A stretch of DNA of 64,000 nucleotides from CAITWF01 sp038231575 (GTDB lineage Bacteria; Verrucomicrobiota; Verrucomicrobiia; Opitutales; Opitutaceae), in NCBI GenBank assembly GCA_038231575.1, contig JBBRLB010000008.1, positions 1 through 64,000 of the forward strand, in the 5' to 3' direction. Under the pieces are notes generated by a model. The model saw only the letters and a list, made by a program, of their open reading frames with translations. It was not told the DNA's origin and ran no database searches. Position numbers and translations under genes: made by a program. This document shows, piece after piece, positions 18,401 to 26,848 of the stretch. The first letter of the stretch is position 1. Every line of letters starts with the position of its first letter.

Positions 18401-19278
18401 AGGAGGAGGAAGACGTGGCGGCGTCCGCGGTGCCGACCTCCGAAGAACAGCGGCGAGACGCCGCGGTCACTCCCACCAAACGCCGCCGCAAAGCGAAGGG
18501 CCCGAAAGGTGAACCCACGGCCGACGATCTGGCCGCGTTCGATGCGACCAACTGGATCGAAACGAAGGCCGAGGTCGATGCGCTGCGCCAGCGGATCAAT
18601 GCGATGGGCGCGGTCAATCTCGTCGCGATCGAAGAATACTCCGAACTCAAGCAGCGCCACGACTTCCTCACGGGTCAGGTCAACGACCTCACGACCGCGA
18701 AGGCCGAGCTCGTGAAGGCGATCGACGAGATCAACCAGACCTCGTTGCAGCAGTTTCAAGTCACCTTCGACCAGATCAAAAAGAACTTCGAGTATACGTT
18801 CCAGACCTTGTTCGGCGGCGGCCGCGCGCACCTCGAGCTCGTCCTGGCCGAGGATATTTTGGAGAGCGGCATCGAGATCGTGGCGCAGCCGCCGGGCACA
18901 AAGCTCAAGGGCATCACGCTGCTGTCCGGCGGCCAGAAAACGCTCACGGCGGTCGCGCTGCTCTTCGCGCTCTACATGGTGAAGCCCTCGCCCTTCTGCT
19001 TGCTCGACGAGTTGGACGCGCCGCTTGACGAATCGAACATCGGCCGCTTCACGGACCTGTTGAAGAAGTTCGTGAACGAGTCGCAGTTCATCATCATCAC
19101 GCACAACAAGCGCACCGTCTCGGCCGCGAGCGCGATCTACGGTGTGACCATGGAGGAGCGCGGCGTGTCGAAGACTGTCTCGATGCGTTTCAACCAGGAG
19201 CGCGGCGAAGCCGAGGCGCATCCGCGCAACCTCGCCGAGAGCGTGCGCGGCGCGCAATCCGCGGTGCCGGCGCTGTGA
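15457..19278 (+). CDS. smc: Chromosome segregation protein SMC
   Basis: This 1273-residue ATPase is the core of the SMC-ScpAB condensin that organises and segregates the chromosome. The N-terminal head has FKSFADNTTLRF and the Walker A motif GPNGCGKSN (about residues 32-40). Two long coiled-coil arms flank a hinge at about 505-660. The C-terminal head has the signature LLSGGQKTLTA (about 1156) and Walker B FCLLDELDAPLDE (about 1180). The ATG at 15457 is the standard MYLKALKLHGFKSF start. A feature not usual in the family is a highly charged segment at residues about 968-1022, first acidic (DDEEEED), then basic (KRRRKAKGPKG), in the returning coiled coil near the head. A TPR gene follows 16 bp later. 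Confidence 0.97.
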   Translation: MYLKALKLHGFKSFADNTTLRFEPGVTAVVGPNGCGKSNIADAIRWVLGEQSAKALRGGKMQDVIFEGADTRKAAQMCEVGLLLTDCEKQLGSEFHEIEIMRRVHRDGASEYFFNGQVCRLKDIQKMFMDTGIGRTSYSIMAQGQIDLILSSKPEERRSVFEEAAGITKYKSARREAMNKLALTEQNLARVADVIGEVSRQIGSLRRQAAKAMRFKRVNHRLRHLALAWSGYHHAELTALLGGLETKVAALRADADARRANLETQQAALDEKKSHRHRLNQRVQDAQQSVFDLRSQKEAAENAANLATIKRTGLEDRLTSSRDNLGEIEMQLKEVSAQVDTGAHDKQLQLGLLGSSDAVFQQRNRELAIAEGELSKLEQELQQAKFHLLQLESTVARLRTDCSGYEVDQKTTALRHTALAEELAQVRTQAAATEQVAAEVGARAETALTEKALAHEAATVAQQTITDLTREFRESQRKLSEIDRTLAQRTARLRLLQQLQERWEGFGEGAKAVLQGRLDAALGGTKPAPITAGLAVQPEFGKAIEALLGNAAEAISVVDAATAGKILAQLETEQIGSAVLQLSNFGRRNANDAAVPAGLVPATNALNDTAANHPAASVLAACYIADDLAAFLEFWQANPGFEFLAVATRKGDLVDRRGLVYGGHHSAKKSAHSIVQREIDLRETAKALAEDQRIHDEQKAAIDVLSARLTEAEQTLDQRRADMMTATQTLAAVQAEQRGAQRNLEDVTNRVQRMEGELTSVEHARNEAHARWEKAQRGLTEAHTAAEAQREKISKLETRLTEIRTDRDVKRDSLAQARLELAERRQKVEVLDRGLGEMEKRRHQLGELLVQRQHEIEVWTEQTAELENEAKQQRARGAQLGETFGVAQEQVEKVRVELVSVEREISGLESAQSAVREEAETAHDDLSAHEIKLAENRQRAQFLAEEVTREFQAEVGTLDWKQLLWRADDEPEGVKPLDLDDEEEEDVAASAVPTSEEQRRDAAVTPTKRRRKAKGPKGEPTADDLAAFDATNWIETKAEVDALRQRINAMGAVNLVAIEEYSELKQRHDFLTGQVNDLTTAKAELVKAIDEINQTSLQQFQVTFDQIKKNFEYTFQTLFGGGRAHLELVLAEDILESGIEIVAQPPGTKLKGITLLSGGQKTLTAVALLFALYMVKPSPFCLLDELDAPLDESNIGRFTDLLKKFVNESQFIIITHNKRTVSAASAIYGVTMEERGVSKTVSMRFNQERGEAEAHPRNLAESVRGAQSAVPAL

Positions 19279-19294
19279 GTGCAGACTTCCGGGC

Positions 19295-21247
19295 ATGAAG
19301 CGACGCCACCTCAAATTTGTCTGGGGCGCGTCGAAGGTCATTCGCGGCCACTGGTTTTTCGGCGTGGTGGGCCTTTACGATCGCGAGGAGGGGAAGCATG
19401 ACGATGGGATGGCGGTCAGCGTGCGCGGGCTGCTGCTGTGGTCCGGGGGTGCGCTGGTGGCGGCCTATCTCGTCGCGGCCACGGCGCTGTTTTGGTTCTG
19501 GCAGAAAAATCCCTACAGCCTGCTCACGTTCACGGACGCGCTGCTGCGGCCGGTGCGGACCGCGCAGGTGCGCGACCTGCAGGGCCAGGCGTTCATCGCG
19601 CAGGGCACCGATGCGTTGCGCGGCAAACGTTACGCGGAGGCGGTGGCGTTGCTGAAGCAGGGGCTGACCTATCATCCCCATGATTTGAAGGCGCGGCTCA
19701 CGCTGGCGCAGTTTTACCTCGCGGTGAATCAGCGGCCCGTGGCGCTGAAAATCCTCCAGGACGGATTGGGCACTGAATTTCCGGGGCGGCAGTATTTGCA
19801 GGGCCTCTTCGACCTCGCGGAGCAGGGCGAGGACTACGCGCTCGTCGTGCGCCTGTGCGATCGTTACGGGCCGCAACTGGAGGGAGACGCGGCCCGCAGC
19901 GATCGCCGCTGGCTGCGCGGGCGGCAATTCGCCGCGCTAACGGCGTCGGAGCATTTCAACGAAGCGCTCGAGGTGGCCGGCGCGGAGGAGCCGGGCGACA
20001 TGGCGAGCGAACACCGGGTGCTCGCGTTGCTGGGCCTCCACCGCACGGACGAGGCGCTCGCAGTGCTGGCCGAATGGGAGAGGCGGCCGAAAGCGGACGG
20101 GCGGGCGGCGATGCGGCTGCGCGCGCGCACGCTGCGCGAGGCGGAGCGGTTCGACGAGATGGAGGTGGCGCTCGAAAAACTGCGGGCCCTGTCGCCTTCG
20201 GATCCGCGGCCGCAGGTTTTCGGCGTGGTGCAGCGCGCGATGGGCGGGCGCGAACCCGTGGCAGTGGCGGCGTTTAACGACTATGTCTTCCGCTTTGGCA
20301 GCACGACGCAAAATCTCCAACTCATCGCGGAACCGCTGGCCGAAATCGGCGACCTCGCCCTCGTCGAGCGCTGCGCGGCGGCGGCGGCCGAGCGCGGTTA
20401 TATGCTGGAGCCCTACCAGGTTCTCCTCGTGCAAACCTATGTGCAGCGCGGCGACTGGGCCGCGGCGGGCCGCACGTTTGCGGCCATGAAGCCGGCGCCG
20501 GCGACGGCGCGCACCGTCCCCGTCAACCAAGCGTGGCGCGACTGGATGGGGCGGCTGATCGAGGCGGCGTCGAGCAACGGCGACGCGGCGGGACCGGTGG
20601 TCGTGGAGTTTTTACGCCAGCGCCCGTGGCCAATGAAAATTTTCCGCAAAACGATTGAGGCGCTGCGGCGGGCCAACCGGCTCGAAATCGCGCGCGACGT
20701 GACGGCGCTGGCGGGTGGGGCGTTTCCGGCGAGCGCCTGGCTCGAGACCCAGCGCGCCGAAATCACCCGGGCGATGGCGGCGCGGGATGCGGCCGCGGCC
20801 AAGGCGGCGCCGGTCGCGTCCACGACCGCCGGCCTGCCGCTGGAGAAAATATATTTCCAACGGCTCGACGATTTGCTTGATGCCGACCAGTGGGGCCTGG
20901 CGGAGCAGTTGCTGCGCGAGGCCCGATCCGCGAAGCCACCGCCGCGCTGGCTGACGACCCGCGATGGCGATCTGCGGTTTGCGCAGGTGCGAATTGCCCA
21001 AGGCCGGGGCGAATACACCGAGATGATCGCGGCGGCGAAACTGTTCCTCGACGGCGAAGCCGACCGCTGCCGGCGCGTGACCGATGTGGCGCGCGCGGTG
21101 TTCAAGCTCGGCGAACGGGACGCGGCCGTCGCGCTCCTGAAGGAAGTGCGGCGTGCGCTGCCCGAGTATCCACCCGCCGTGCGGCTCCTGAGCGAGTGGC
21201 AGCCCAAGCCCGCGAAAGCCGCGCCGAAACCCGCGGCAAAAAAGTAA
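19295..21247 (+). CDS. TPR membrane protein, 650 aa
   Basis: This is a protein with one N-terminal membrane helix (LLLWSGGALVAAYLVAATALFWFW, about residues 47-70) and a long helical body of tetratricopeptide-type repeats, for example GTDALRGKRYAEAVALLKQG and later SDPRPQVFGVVQRA. It ends in an Ala/Lys/Pro-rich tail. The body probably faces the periplasm and binds other proteins. It starts 16 bp after smc in the same direction and is likely co-transcribed, but nothing links it functionally to chromosome segregation. No enzymatic motif is seen. Confidence 0.75.
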   Translation: MKRRHLKFVWGASKVIRGHWFFGVVGLYDREEGKHDDGMAVSVRGLLLWSGGALVAAYLVAATALFWFWQKNPYSLLTFTDALLRPVRTAQVRDLQGQAFIAQGTDALRGKRYAEAVALLKQGLTYHPHDLKARLTLAQFYLAVNQRPVALKILQDGLGTEFPGRQYLQGLFDLAEQGEDYALVVRLCDRYGPQLEGDAARSDRRWLRGRQFAALTASEHFNEALEVAGAEEPGDMASEHRVLALLGLHRTDEALAVLAEWERRPKADGRAAMRLRARTLREAERFDEMEVALEKLRALSPSDPRPQVFGVVQRAMGGREPVAVAAFNDYVFRFGSTTQNLQLIAEPLAEIGDLALVERCAAAAAERGYMLEPYQVLLVQTYVQRGDWAAAGRTFAAMKPAPATARTVPVNQAWRDWMGRLIEAASSNGDAAGPVVVEFLRQRPWPMKIFRKTIEALRRANRLEIARDVTALAGGAFPASAWLETQRAEITRAMAARDAAAAKAAPVASTTAGLPLEKIYFQRLDDLLDADQWGLAEQLLREARSAKPPPRWLTTRDGDLRFAQVRIAQGRGEYTEMIAAAKLFLDGEADRCRRVTDVARAVFKLGERDAAVALLKEVRRALPEYPPAVRLLSEWQPKPAKAAPKPAAKK

Positions 21248-21248
21248 C

Positions 21249-21266
21249 GCTGGCGTGCTCGCCAGC
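21249..21266. terminator. Hairpin between convergent genes
   Basis: GCTGGCG and CGCCAGC pair perfectly around TGCT, in the 50-bp gap between the TPR gene and the oppositely oriented pilB-like gene. There is no T-tract. Its position suits a two-way terminator; it could equally be a dispersed palindromic repeat. Confidence 0.4.
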
Positions 21267-21297
21267 AGGCGGCCAATGGCCAGGCGGGACGATGGCG

Positions 21298-23487
21298 CTA
21301 CGTGATTAGATCCGGCGGCACGTTGGTCAGCGATTCCTCGATCGTGGTGAGGCCCATCTTGACCTTGAGCATCGAATCCTGGTGCAGCGTCTTCATGCCG
21401 TTTTTCATCGCGACGCGCTTGAGCACGGCGACCTCGGCCTCCTTGTTGATGCACTCGACGAGTTCTTCGCTGTTGCACATCAGCTCGTGGATGCCGACGC
21501 GGCCCTTGTAGCCGGTGCCGCCGCAGGTGGGACAGCCTTGGGGGTTGGCCTTGAAGGCCTGGCCTTTGAATTCGCCGAGCGCCTTGGTGATAATGGCCAG
21601 TTCGCGATCCTTCGGATCGTAGGCCACTTTGCAGTTCTTGCACACGCGGCGGAGGAGGCGCTGAGCGCACACGCAGACGAGCGCGGCAGAAATGTTGAAA
21701 CACTCGACGCCCATCTCGCCGATGCGCGCCACCGTCGAGGGCGCGTCGTTGGTGTGCAGCGTGGAGACGAGCAAGTGACCGGTGAGCGCGGCCTCGACGG
21801 CGATTTGTGCGGTTTCCTTGTCGCGGATTTCGCCGACGAGGATGATGTCGGGGTCCATGCGGAGGTAGCACCGCAACGCCCGCTCGAAGGTCAGGCCGAT
21901 CGCGCGGCTCATCTGCATCTGGTTGACGCCGGCGAGCGTGTATTCGATCGGGTCCTCGGCGGTCTGGATGTTGACGTCGGGGGTGTTCACTTCGCCCAGC
22001 GCGGAGTAGAGCGTCATCGACTTGCCGGAGCCGGTCGGGCCGCAATGCAGGATCATGCCGTAGGGTTGGCGGATGCACTCGCGGTAGCGCGAGAGATTCT
22101 CATCCGAGAAACCCAACGCGGGGAGCGGCAGCGTCGATTTGGATTTGTCGAGAATACGCATGACCACCTTCTCGCCGTCCTTCATCGGCCCGGTGGCGAC
22201 GCGTAGATCGATGTTCATGTTCTTCTTCGTGTAATTCTTGAACACGATGCGACCGTCCTGCGGCAACCGGCGCTCGGAGATGTCCAGGTTGCACATGATC
22301 TTCAAGCGCGTGACCATGGAGTTCGCGACCGCCTTCGGCAGCCGGAGCTTTTCCTGACAGAGACCGTCGATGCGGTAGCGGATGAGCAGCTCCTTTTCCA
22401 TCGGCTCGATGTGGATGTCCGATGCGCCGCAGACGTAGGCATCTTCGATGATGCGGTTCGTGAGCTGCACAATTGGGGCCGAATCCTCGTTCTCGAGATC
22501 CTTGGCGCTGATCTCGGCGCCGGCGTCAGTCGAATAGGCCGACTGGATGACGTCCGCCACCGAGGTGATGTCGACGTCCTCGGAGCCGGGGGCGGCGCCC
22601 TTGGCGTCTTTGAAAAATTTCTTGAGCAACGTGTCGAAAAACGTCGCCGACACGACACTGACCTCTTCGATCGACTGCTCGGTCGCCTGGGAAAACGACT
22701 CGCGTTTGCCGTAGTCGAGCGGGTTGCACATCAGCACCGCGACCGAACTCGGGCTGACCCGCTTGTAGGGGAAGATGCCCTCGCGGCGGATGACGGCGTC
22801 GCCCGTGACCTCGATCAACTTGTCGTCGATTTCGAGCTCTTCGAGCTTGGTGACGAGCGGAAGATCGGTGAGCTTGGCGACGAATTTAGCCGTGTCCTCG
22901 GGGTTCGGCACGAACTTCGGATCCACCATGCGGTGAATCAGCGTGGCGGAATATTCGGCGACCTCGATGAGCAGCGCCAAATCTTTTTCCGTGAACTCGC
23001 CTTCGGTGCCCGCGGCCATTTCTTTGTTGAGCACCTGGATCGCGCCGAGGGTGATCGTGGATTTCAGTGCGACCGTGAGCATCGAGCGCACTTCGAAACC
23101 GGTCGTCTGCGCCATCGACGTCATGAACGGCGCCTGGCTTTCGCTATTGCGGAAGAAGACGGGTTCGCCGGTCTCGATGACCTTGCCGACGATGCCCTTG
23201 CCGACGGGAATTCGCAACGCGAGCAGCTTGGCGGAGGTGTCGTGAAATTTTTTCTCCTTCTCCTTGTCGCCACCCCAGAGCGTGGGGGAATAGTAAACCT
23301 GCTTGAAGGCGATCTCGTTACCCTCGACGAGATAGAACGTCATCGACTGCGCCTGCAGCGCCTCCACCACCTTTGATGCCGTGAGCTCGATGACGGAGCT
23401 GACGTCCTCCTTGCTCGGCGCGGGCTTCGAAATGACCTTGATGAGCAGCGAACGGCGGAGGGTGCCGGCAATGTTGGTGGATGCCAT
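21298..23487 (-). CDS. GAF domain-PilB/GspE family assembly ATPase
   Basis: This 729-residue protein joins an N-terminal GAF-like domain (about 20-190; IPVGKGIVGKVIETGEPVFF is the recognisable core) to a type II secretion / type IV pilus assembly ATPase. The ATPase shows the Arg-rich start of the motor, Walker A GPTGSGKS (about 480), the Asp box, Walker B DPDIILVGEIRD, the His box STLHTNDAPS, and the four-Cys zinc site (CKNCK ... CPTCGGTGYKGR). It powers pilin or pseudopilin assembly from the cytoplasm. The GAF domain suggests control by a small ligand. No pilC, pilT or pilin gene lies beside it. The gene is divergent from yraN across 118 bp. Confidence 0.93.
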   Translation of the reverse strand: MASTNIAGTLRRSLLIKVISKPAPSKEDVSSVIELTASKVVEALQAQSMTFYLVEGNEIAFKQVYYSPTLWGGDKEKEKKFHDTSAKLLALRIPVGKGIVGKVIETGEPVFFRNSESQAPFMTSMAQTTGFEVRSMLTVALKSTITLGAIQVLNKEMAAGTEGEFTEKDLALLIEVAEYSATLIHRMVDPKFVPNPEDTAKFVAKLTDLPLVTKLEELEIDDKLIEVTGDAVIRREGIFPYKRVSPSSVAVLMCNPLDYGKRESFSQATEQSIEEVSVVSATFFDTLLKKFFKDAKGAAPGSEDVDITSVADVIQSAYSTDAGAEISAKDLENEDSAPIVQLTNRIIEDAYVCGASDIHIEPMEKELLIRYRIDGLCQEKLRLPKAVANSMVTRLKIMCNLDISERRLPQDGRIVFKNYTKKNMNIDLRVATGPMKDGEKVVMRILDKSKSTLPLPALGFSDENLSRYRECIRQPYGMILHCGPTGSGKSMTLYSALGEVNTPDVNIQTAEDPIEYTLAGVNQMQMSRAIGLTFERALRCYLRMDPDIILVGEIRDKETAQIAVEAALTGHLLVSTLHTNDAPSTVARIGEMGVECFNISAALVCVCAQRLLRRVCKNCKVAYDPKDRELAIITKALGEFKGQAFKANPQGCPTCGGTGYKGRVGIHELMCNSEELVECINKEAEVAVLKRVAMKNGMKTLHQDSMLKVKMGLTTIEESLTNVPPDLIT

Positions 23488-23605
23488 GGGTAGTCGCGAA
23501 AGGGGGGAGAGATGCGAGAACTGGAGTTGCCAGCGGAGCGCCGCGCTCGCAATGAGAAATCGTCGTGGCTAACACGTAACCCGGCGCCGCCATTGCGCAA
23601 ACTTC

Positions 23606-24076
23606 ATGTTCAACTGGTTTCGACAATTGCTCGGTCTCGGTGCCGCACCCAAATCCGGCGACCGCGGTGAGCGCCTCGCGGCCGCGTGGCTCCAGCGCGA
23701 ACGTGGTTTCACGATCGTCGCGCGCAACTGGCGCAGCCCGCGGGATCGCCGCGACGAAATCGATCTGGTGGGGCGCGACGGCGCGGCGCTGGTGTTCATC
23801 GAGGTGAAGACGCGCGTGGCCGGCGCGCTCGTGCCTGGCTACTACGCCGTCGACCGGAGAAAGAAGACCGTGCTGCGTCGCGCGGCCGGCGCCTACCTTG
23901 CGCGGCTGCGCGAAAAGCCGCTCACGATTCGTTTCGATATCGTCGAGGTCGAGACGCCCGCCCTGGCCAAGGCGGCGGAGGGCACCTCCGCCCTGAACTC
24001 ATCCGGCGCGGCGGCGGCGCCGACCGTGCGGCACTTCGAGAACGTCCCGCTCTTCCCGAAAAACTTTCGCGGCTGA
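23606..24076 (+). CDS. YraN family (UPF0102) endonuclease-like protein
   Basis: This 156-residue protein carries the UPF0102 pattern: GERLAAAWLQRERGFTIVARNWR, then DEIDLVGRDGAALVFIEVKTR. It has the D-(E)-E-V-K acidic and lysine arrangement of a restriction endonuclease-like fold, as in Holliday junction resolvases. The function of the family is not settled; a role in DNA processing is usual speculation. Compared with typical members of about 120 residues there is a C-terminal extension rich in Ala and Ser (about 120-156). It is followed by zwf after 74 bp. Confidence 0.9.
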   Translation: MFNWFRQLLGLGAAPKSGDRGERLAAAWLQRERGFTIVARNWRSPRDRRDEIDLVGRDGAALVFIEVKTRVAGALVPGYYAVDRRKKTVLRRAAGAYLARLREKPLTIRFDIVEVETPALAKAAEGTSALNSSGAAAAPTVRHFENVPLFPKNFRG

Positions 24077-24150
24077 TCGTTTGCGCGCGCGCATGACCCG
24101 CATTTCCCTTGCGTCGCCTCCGCGTGCGACGGAAAACTTTCTCCACTCTC

Positions 24151-25689
24151 ATGGCCGATACCCAGCGTCATCCGTTTCTGCACGGGCTCAGCAAACACCG
24201 CGGTGCGCCGCCCACCGTCGTCGTCATCTTCGGGGCCTCCGGCGATCTCACGGCGCGCAAACTCATCCCGGCCGTCTACAATCTCGGTTTCGACAGCCTG
24301 CTGCCGGCGGATTTCTATCTCGTGGGCTATGGCCGCAAACCGATCCCCGACGAGGAGTTTCGCACGATGGCGTCGGACGCGATCAAGGAATTTTCCCGCC
24401 GCGAGCTCAATCCCGAGGTCTGGTCGCGCCTCGCGAGCCACACGAGCTACGTCTCCGGCGGCTACGATGAAAAGGAGGCCTTCGACAAACTCGCCGCGCA
24501 CATCGACGAGCTGGAAAAGAAACTCGGCCGCGACGTGCAGCGGCTGTTCTACATTTCCACGCCGCCGTCGGTCTTCACCCCGATCCTGCTGAACCTCGGC
24601 GCGAGCGGGCTGGCCGCGAAGCACCTCGGCGAGGCGTCTCATTCGAAGGTGATCATCGAGAAACCCTTCGGCAAGGATCTGGACTCGGCCCGCGCACTCA
24701 ACGAGACGATCCGGTCCGTCTTCGAGGAGCACCAGGTCTTCCGCATCGATCACTATCTGGGCAAGGAGACCGTGCAGGATCTGCTGGTGCAGCGTTTCGC
24801 GAACTCGATCTTCGAGCCGCTGTGGAACCGCAACTTCATCGACAGCGTGCAGATCACCGTGGCCGAGGAAGTCGGCGTCGAAAAACGCGGCGGCTATTAC
24901 GAGCAGAGTGGTTGCCTGCGCGACATGATCCAGAATCACACGATGCAACTCGTCGCACTTACCGCGATGGAGCCACCGGTCTCGCTCGATGCCGAGGCCA
25001 TCCGCGACGAGAAGGTGAAGCTGTTGAAGGCCGTGCAGCCGCTCGCGCTCGGGCCGGGGGGTGATGTCGCACGCGCGCAATACGCCGCGGGTATGACCGG
25101 CGGCAAAACCGCGAAGGGCTATCTCGAGGAGGAGGGCGTTGCGCCGCAGTCGGTGACGGAGACCTACGCGGCCGTCCGCCTCTCGATCAATAATTGGCGT
25201 TGGCAGGGCGTGCCGTTTTACCTGCGCTCGGGCAAGCGCATGGCGCGGCGCGTCTCCGAGATCGCGATCAATTTCAAATGTCCGCCGGGCACGCTGTTCG
25301 CGGGGAGCGGCCGCTTTGACATCGCGTGCAACACGCTCTCGTTTCAAATCCAGCCCGACGAAGGCCTGAGCTTGATCCTCAACACCAAGGTGCCCGGCCT
25401 CGATACGCGCACGCAGCCGGTGAAGATGAGCTTTCGTTACGCCACGACGTTCGGTTCTAACACGCCCGAGGCCTATGAGCGGCTCGTGCTCGACGCGATG
25501 ATCGGTGATGGCACGCTTTTCATCCGGGGCGACGAGGCCCTGGCGTCGTGGCAGCTCTACACGCCCGTGCTCGAGGCGTGGGCGAAAGCGGGCCGCGAAG
25601 GCATGGACACTTACGCCTCGGGTTCGTGGGGTCCCCCGAGCGCCGATGCGCTGCTCTCGAAAAACGGCCACGTCTGGAGACAACCGTGA
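24151..25689 (+). CDS. zwf: Glucose-6-phosphate 1-dehydrogenase
   Basis: This 512-residue cytoplasmic enzyme oxidises glucose 6-phosphate with NAD(P)+ and opens the oxidative pentose phosphate pathway. The nucleotide-binding motif GASGDLTARK (about 28-37) and the active-site motif RIDHYLGKETVQ (about 198-209) are intact, and the length is normal. The ATG at 24151 gives the start MADTQRHPFL; upstream residues in the frame look non-coding. The next gene in the same direction encodes an OpcA-like assembly protein, a pairing known from cyanobacteria and actinobacteria. Confidence 0.97.
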   Translation: MADTQRHPFLHGLSKHRGAPPTVVVIFGASGDLTARKLIPAVYNLGFDSLLPADFYLVGYGRKPIPDEEFRTMASDAIKEFSRRELNPEVWSRLASHTSYVSGGYDEKEAFDKLAAHIDELEKKLGRDVQRLFYISTPPSVFTPILLNLGASGLAAKHLGEASHSKVIIEKPFGKDLDSARALNETIRSVFEEHQVFRIDHYLGKETVQDLLVQRFANSIFEPLWNRNFIDSVQITVAEEVGVEKRGGYYEQSGCLRDMIQNHTMQLVALTAMEPPVSLDAEAIRDEKVKLLKAVQPLALGPGGDVARAQYAAGMTGGKTAKGYLEEEGVAPQSVTETYAAVRLSINNWRWQGVPFYLRSGKRMARRVSEIAINFKCPPGTLFAGSGRFDIACNTLSFQIQPDEGLSLILNTKVPGLDTRTQPVKMSFRYATTFGSNTPEAYERLVLDAMIGDGTLFIRGDEALASWQLYTPVLEAWAKAGREGMDTYASGSWGPPSADALLSKNGHVWRQP

Positions 25690-25712
25690 GCGCCGGGCCG
25701 AGCTTTTTGGGG

Positions 25713-25768
25713 AGCGGGCTTTACGCCCGCTTGTTTGTCGTCCGGGTGGCGGGCGGAAGGACCGCCAC
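25713..25768. repeat. Paired palindromes between zwf and opcA
   Basis: Two hairpins stand side by side: AGCGGGC-TTTAC-GCCCGCT (25713-25731) and GTGGCGG...CCGCCAC (25746-25768), each with a perfect 7-bp stem. They fill most of the 122-bp gap. The pair looks like a dispersed intergenic repeat and could weaken read-through into opcA; GCAAAAAAGG follows. Confidence 0.5.
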
Positions 25769-25811
25769 GCAAAAAAGGCCGAGCCAGACCAAGCCATCCG
25801 TATTCTGAGTC

Positions 25812-26804
25812 ATGCCCAAAATTTTTGACGCCCTGCCCGGAATCGAGGTTCCCGTTGGTGCCATCTCCAAGCGCCTCGCGGAACTGTGGAGCAGCCCCAG
25901 CGACGACGGCCAACCGACGATCGCGGCCGACGATGCGAAGGCGACGCAGGTGAACTTCGTGCTGCACCTCGGGCTGCACACGACGGCGGAGGACGCGGCG
26001 GTGCAGTTTCAGACCGTGGAGGCGTTTTCCAAACGCTACCCGAGCCGCATCGTGGTGCTCTGCCCCCTGAGCGAGGATCGCGGCACGACGGACATGCGTG
26101 CGAAGATTTATGGCGAATGCTTTTTCGGAAAATCGAAGGGCGACAAGCGCTGCGTCGAGTTTGTGATGTTGAGCTACCCGCGGGTGGCCCGGCCGTTTCT
26201 CGAGAGCCAGGTGTCCACCTGCCTCTCCACCGACCTGCCGCTCTATTATTGGGCGCATCGTTTCTCCTCCAGCGCGCGGCTCGCGGATTACCACTATCTC
26301 CTCGGCCGCGCGAAACGCGTGATGATCGACAGCGCGATCGCGCCGGCGGACGCGTTTACGTTCCCGTGGCCGAATCCGAACGGGCTGCGCGATCTCGTTT
26401 ACTCACGGCTGCTGCCGGTGCGGCAGACGGTGGGACAGTTTCTCTCGAGCTACGCGCCGGAAAAACTCGCCGGCGATTTGCGCACGGTGACGGTCGGGCA
26501 CGACGCAGAGCGCAGCGCGGAAGGACGCGTGCTGCTGGCGTGGCTGGGCCGGCGGCTCGGCGCGTGCGGGATCGACGCCGAGCGCGTGAAATTCGCCGCG
26601 GCGCCGCTGCCCGCGGATGCGGGTGGCCATCTCGCGATGCGATTCGAGTATGCCGACGGCAAGAAATATTTCCGCTGGAACGGCGACCTGACGTCGGGCT
26701 TCGCTTCGTTCGAGGCGGATTTCGGCGGTGGCGAGACCACGCTCGGGACTGCCGTGAGCCTGCTGGCGCCGGAAGCGGCGCTGGGCGAGGCGATGTTTTT
26801 CTGA
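25812..26804 (+). CDS. Glucose-6-phosphate dehydrogenase assembly protein OpcA-like
   Basis: This 330-residue soluble protein shows the general pattern of OpcA_G6PD_assem proteins: an N-terminal IGAISKRLAELW-like segment, a central region with VVLCPLSEDR, then a stretch with LPLYYWAHRFSSSARLADYHYLL. OpcA is needed for full activity or redox control of glucose-6-phosphate dehydrogenase in cyanobacteria. Its position directly after zwf (122 bp, same direction) supports the call strongly. The sequence match is from memory of the family, so the exact subtype is uncertain. It converges on the following gene with a 44-bp gap. Confidence 0.85.
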   Translation: MPKIFDALPGIEVPVGAISKRLAELWSSPSDDGQPTIAADDAKATQVNFVLHLGLHTTAEDAAVQFQTVEAFSKRYPSRIVVLCPLSEDRGTTDMRAKIYGECFFGKSKGDKRCVEFVMLSYPRVARPFLESQVSTCLSTDLPLYYWAHRFSSSARLADYHYLLGRAKRVMIDSAIAPADAFTFPWPNPNGLRDLVYSRLLPVRQTVGQFLSSYAPEKLAGDLRTVTVGHDAERSAEGRVLLAWLGRRLGACGIDAERVKFAAAPLPADAGGHLAMRFEYADGKKYFRWNGDLTSGFASFEADFGGGETTLGTAVSLLAPEAALGEAMFF

Positions 26805-26848
26805 ATTTCAGGCCAACGCGGAACCGCACAAAAGCGTAGCGGCCGGCG

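Noticed and set aside
15292..19341. Very long open frame antisense to smc (about 1349 codons)
   Set aside because: It is a shadow of the strongly biased codons of smc in GC-rich DNA; its translation is Leu/Arg-rich and repetitive, and smc on the other strand is certain.
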